DNA of 64,000 nucleotides, from NCBI GenBank assembly GCA_028583605.1, contig CM053337.1:23164764-23228763 (forward strand), written 5' to 3'. This DNA is from Dastarcus helophoroides. Taxonomy: Eukaryota > Arthropoda > Insecta > Coleoptera > Bothrideridae. The notes below the pieces were generated by a model. It ran no database searches. It was not told the origin of the DNA and saw only the letters and a program-made list of their open reading frames with translations. Both the position numbers and the translations under genes were made by a program. Numbering within the stretch: position 1 is the first letter of the stretch; each line of letters opens with the position of its first letter. This document shows positions 63,501 through 64,000 of the stretch, piece after piece.

Positions 63501-64000
63501 ATAATTATTTTCTAACAACGACTTTCTCATTCATTCTGTTGTTGCGGAAGTTTTACATTCCTTTCTCTTTTTTTGTGTGTACGCCCCCCAACCCCATATA
63601 GATCAAAATTAGGAACAAGTATTTCTCAAATTTTAGGAAAAGTTAATTAAATCATATAAGAGCGAAAAAATCATCAAATAAAATCATGGGACAATTTAAA
63701 ATGTACTTGCCTATTTATCCCGTAGCAAACATCACATAAATGGCACTAGAACTTCACGTTGAACAGAAATTGTTTTTTTTTGTTCATTTTCGTTAATTAG
63801 CACAAACAGAAGCAGTCTTTTTTTTTAAACTCCCGTATTTCGTACTCGTTTTTATAAGTCCGGACGTTGAACATAATTTCTAAACTATTTTCATTTTCAA
63901 GTTTAGTACTTGACTACCCTGTAAATTTCTTTACATCTTTACGGTGTTTTATCTTTTTATTCCCCTACCCTTAACTTCTGGGGACCGAAAGACATCCTCT
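60563..64000. other. open-ended Mcr intron 15, no exon recognised
   Basis: To about 61.8 kb the sequence is degenerate A-rich repeat. After that it becomes more complex, with a CTTT microsatellite at about 62.69 kb. A minus-strand frame at 62182-62388 (containing SERVRQRMSDYLCLMNSL) has a protein-like look but no recognised family. No further Mcr exon was found. Confidence 0.5.

Overview
The window looks like arthropod nuclear DNA, most likely an insect. It is very AT-rich and gene-poor, with eukaryotic GT/AG splicing and insect-type transposons. It carries one large recognisable gene. I cannot assign the order from the sequence alone.

Main gene: fifteen coding exons on the + strand (28094-60343) join in phase into about 1378 codons of a macroglobulin complement-related protein (Mcr, the TEP6-like branch of the alpha-2-macroglobulin/thioester family). 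Diagnostic points are a signal peptide, macroglobulin domains, an internal six-cysteine LDL-receptor class A module, an A2M/MG7 block, and the start of the thioester-domain fold. The thioester cysteine is missing: GCGEQ is replaced by ESAEQ, as expected for Mcr and not for canonical TEPs. The mature N-terminus carries an unusual RNDQFG/RDQFGGN tandem repeat. The 3' part (rest of the thioester-fold domain, CUB, receptor-binding domain) lies beyond base 64000. Introns are bimodal: eight are 49-81 bp, six are 2-10 kb and filled with repeats, and the last is open-ended.

Left flank (1-28 kb): two homologous, mutually phase-compatible terminal exons (1191-1298 and 2178-2264) appear to be alternative 3' ends of a gene lying further left. 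The rest is repeats: polypyrimidine tracts (4.4-8.6 kb, 11.0-13.0 kb), a facing purine tract, a 180-bp tandem repeat, and long blocks built from a degenerate AAATTTCGACTTTTT-like word whose orientation switches between blocks.

Intron 1 of Mcr holds the most interesting object: a 1.08-kb element (33848-34925) bounded by an 11-bp target duplication. It is made of two 379-bp direct repeats and a partial inverted third copy. Each unit contains a complete type I hammerhead ribozyme core with a long stem I and a very short palindromic stem III. This is the architecture of metazoan retrozymes or Penelope-related non-autonomous elements. A second, more degenerate hammerhead-like palindromic family occurs at about 22.7, 29.9, 38.6 and 58.4 kb. 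Other mobile DNA: a 2.1-kb Tc1/mariner element of DD41D type with 470-bp inverted repeats and a frameshifted transposase (35641-37776), a 349-bp solo LTR (31236-31584), several 5'-truncated non-LTR retrotransposon fragments, and hAT-like short elements.

Most long open frames in the polypyrimidine regions are artefacts of stop-poor C/T sequence and are not annotated as genes. No tRNA, rRNA or CRISPR was seen.
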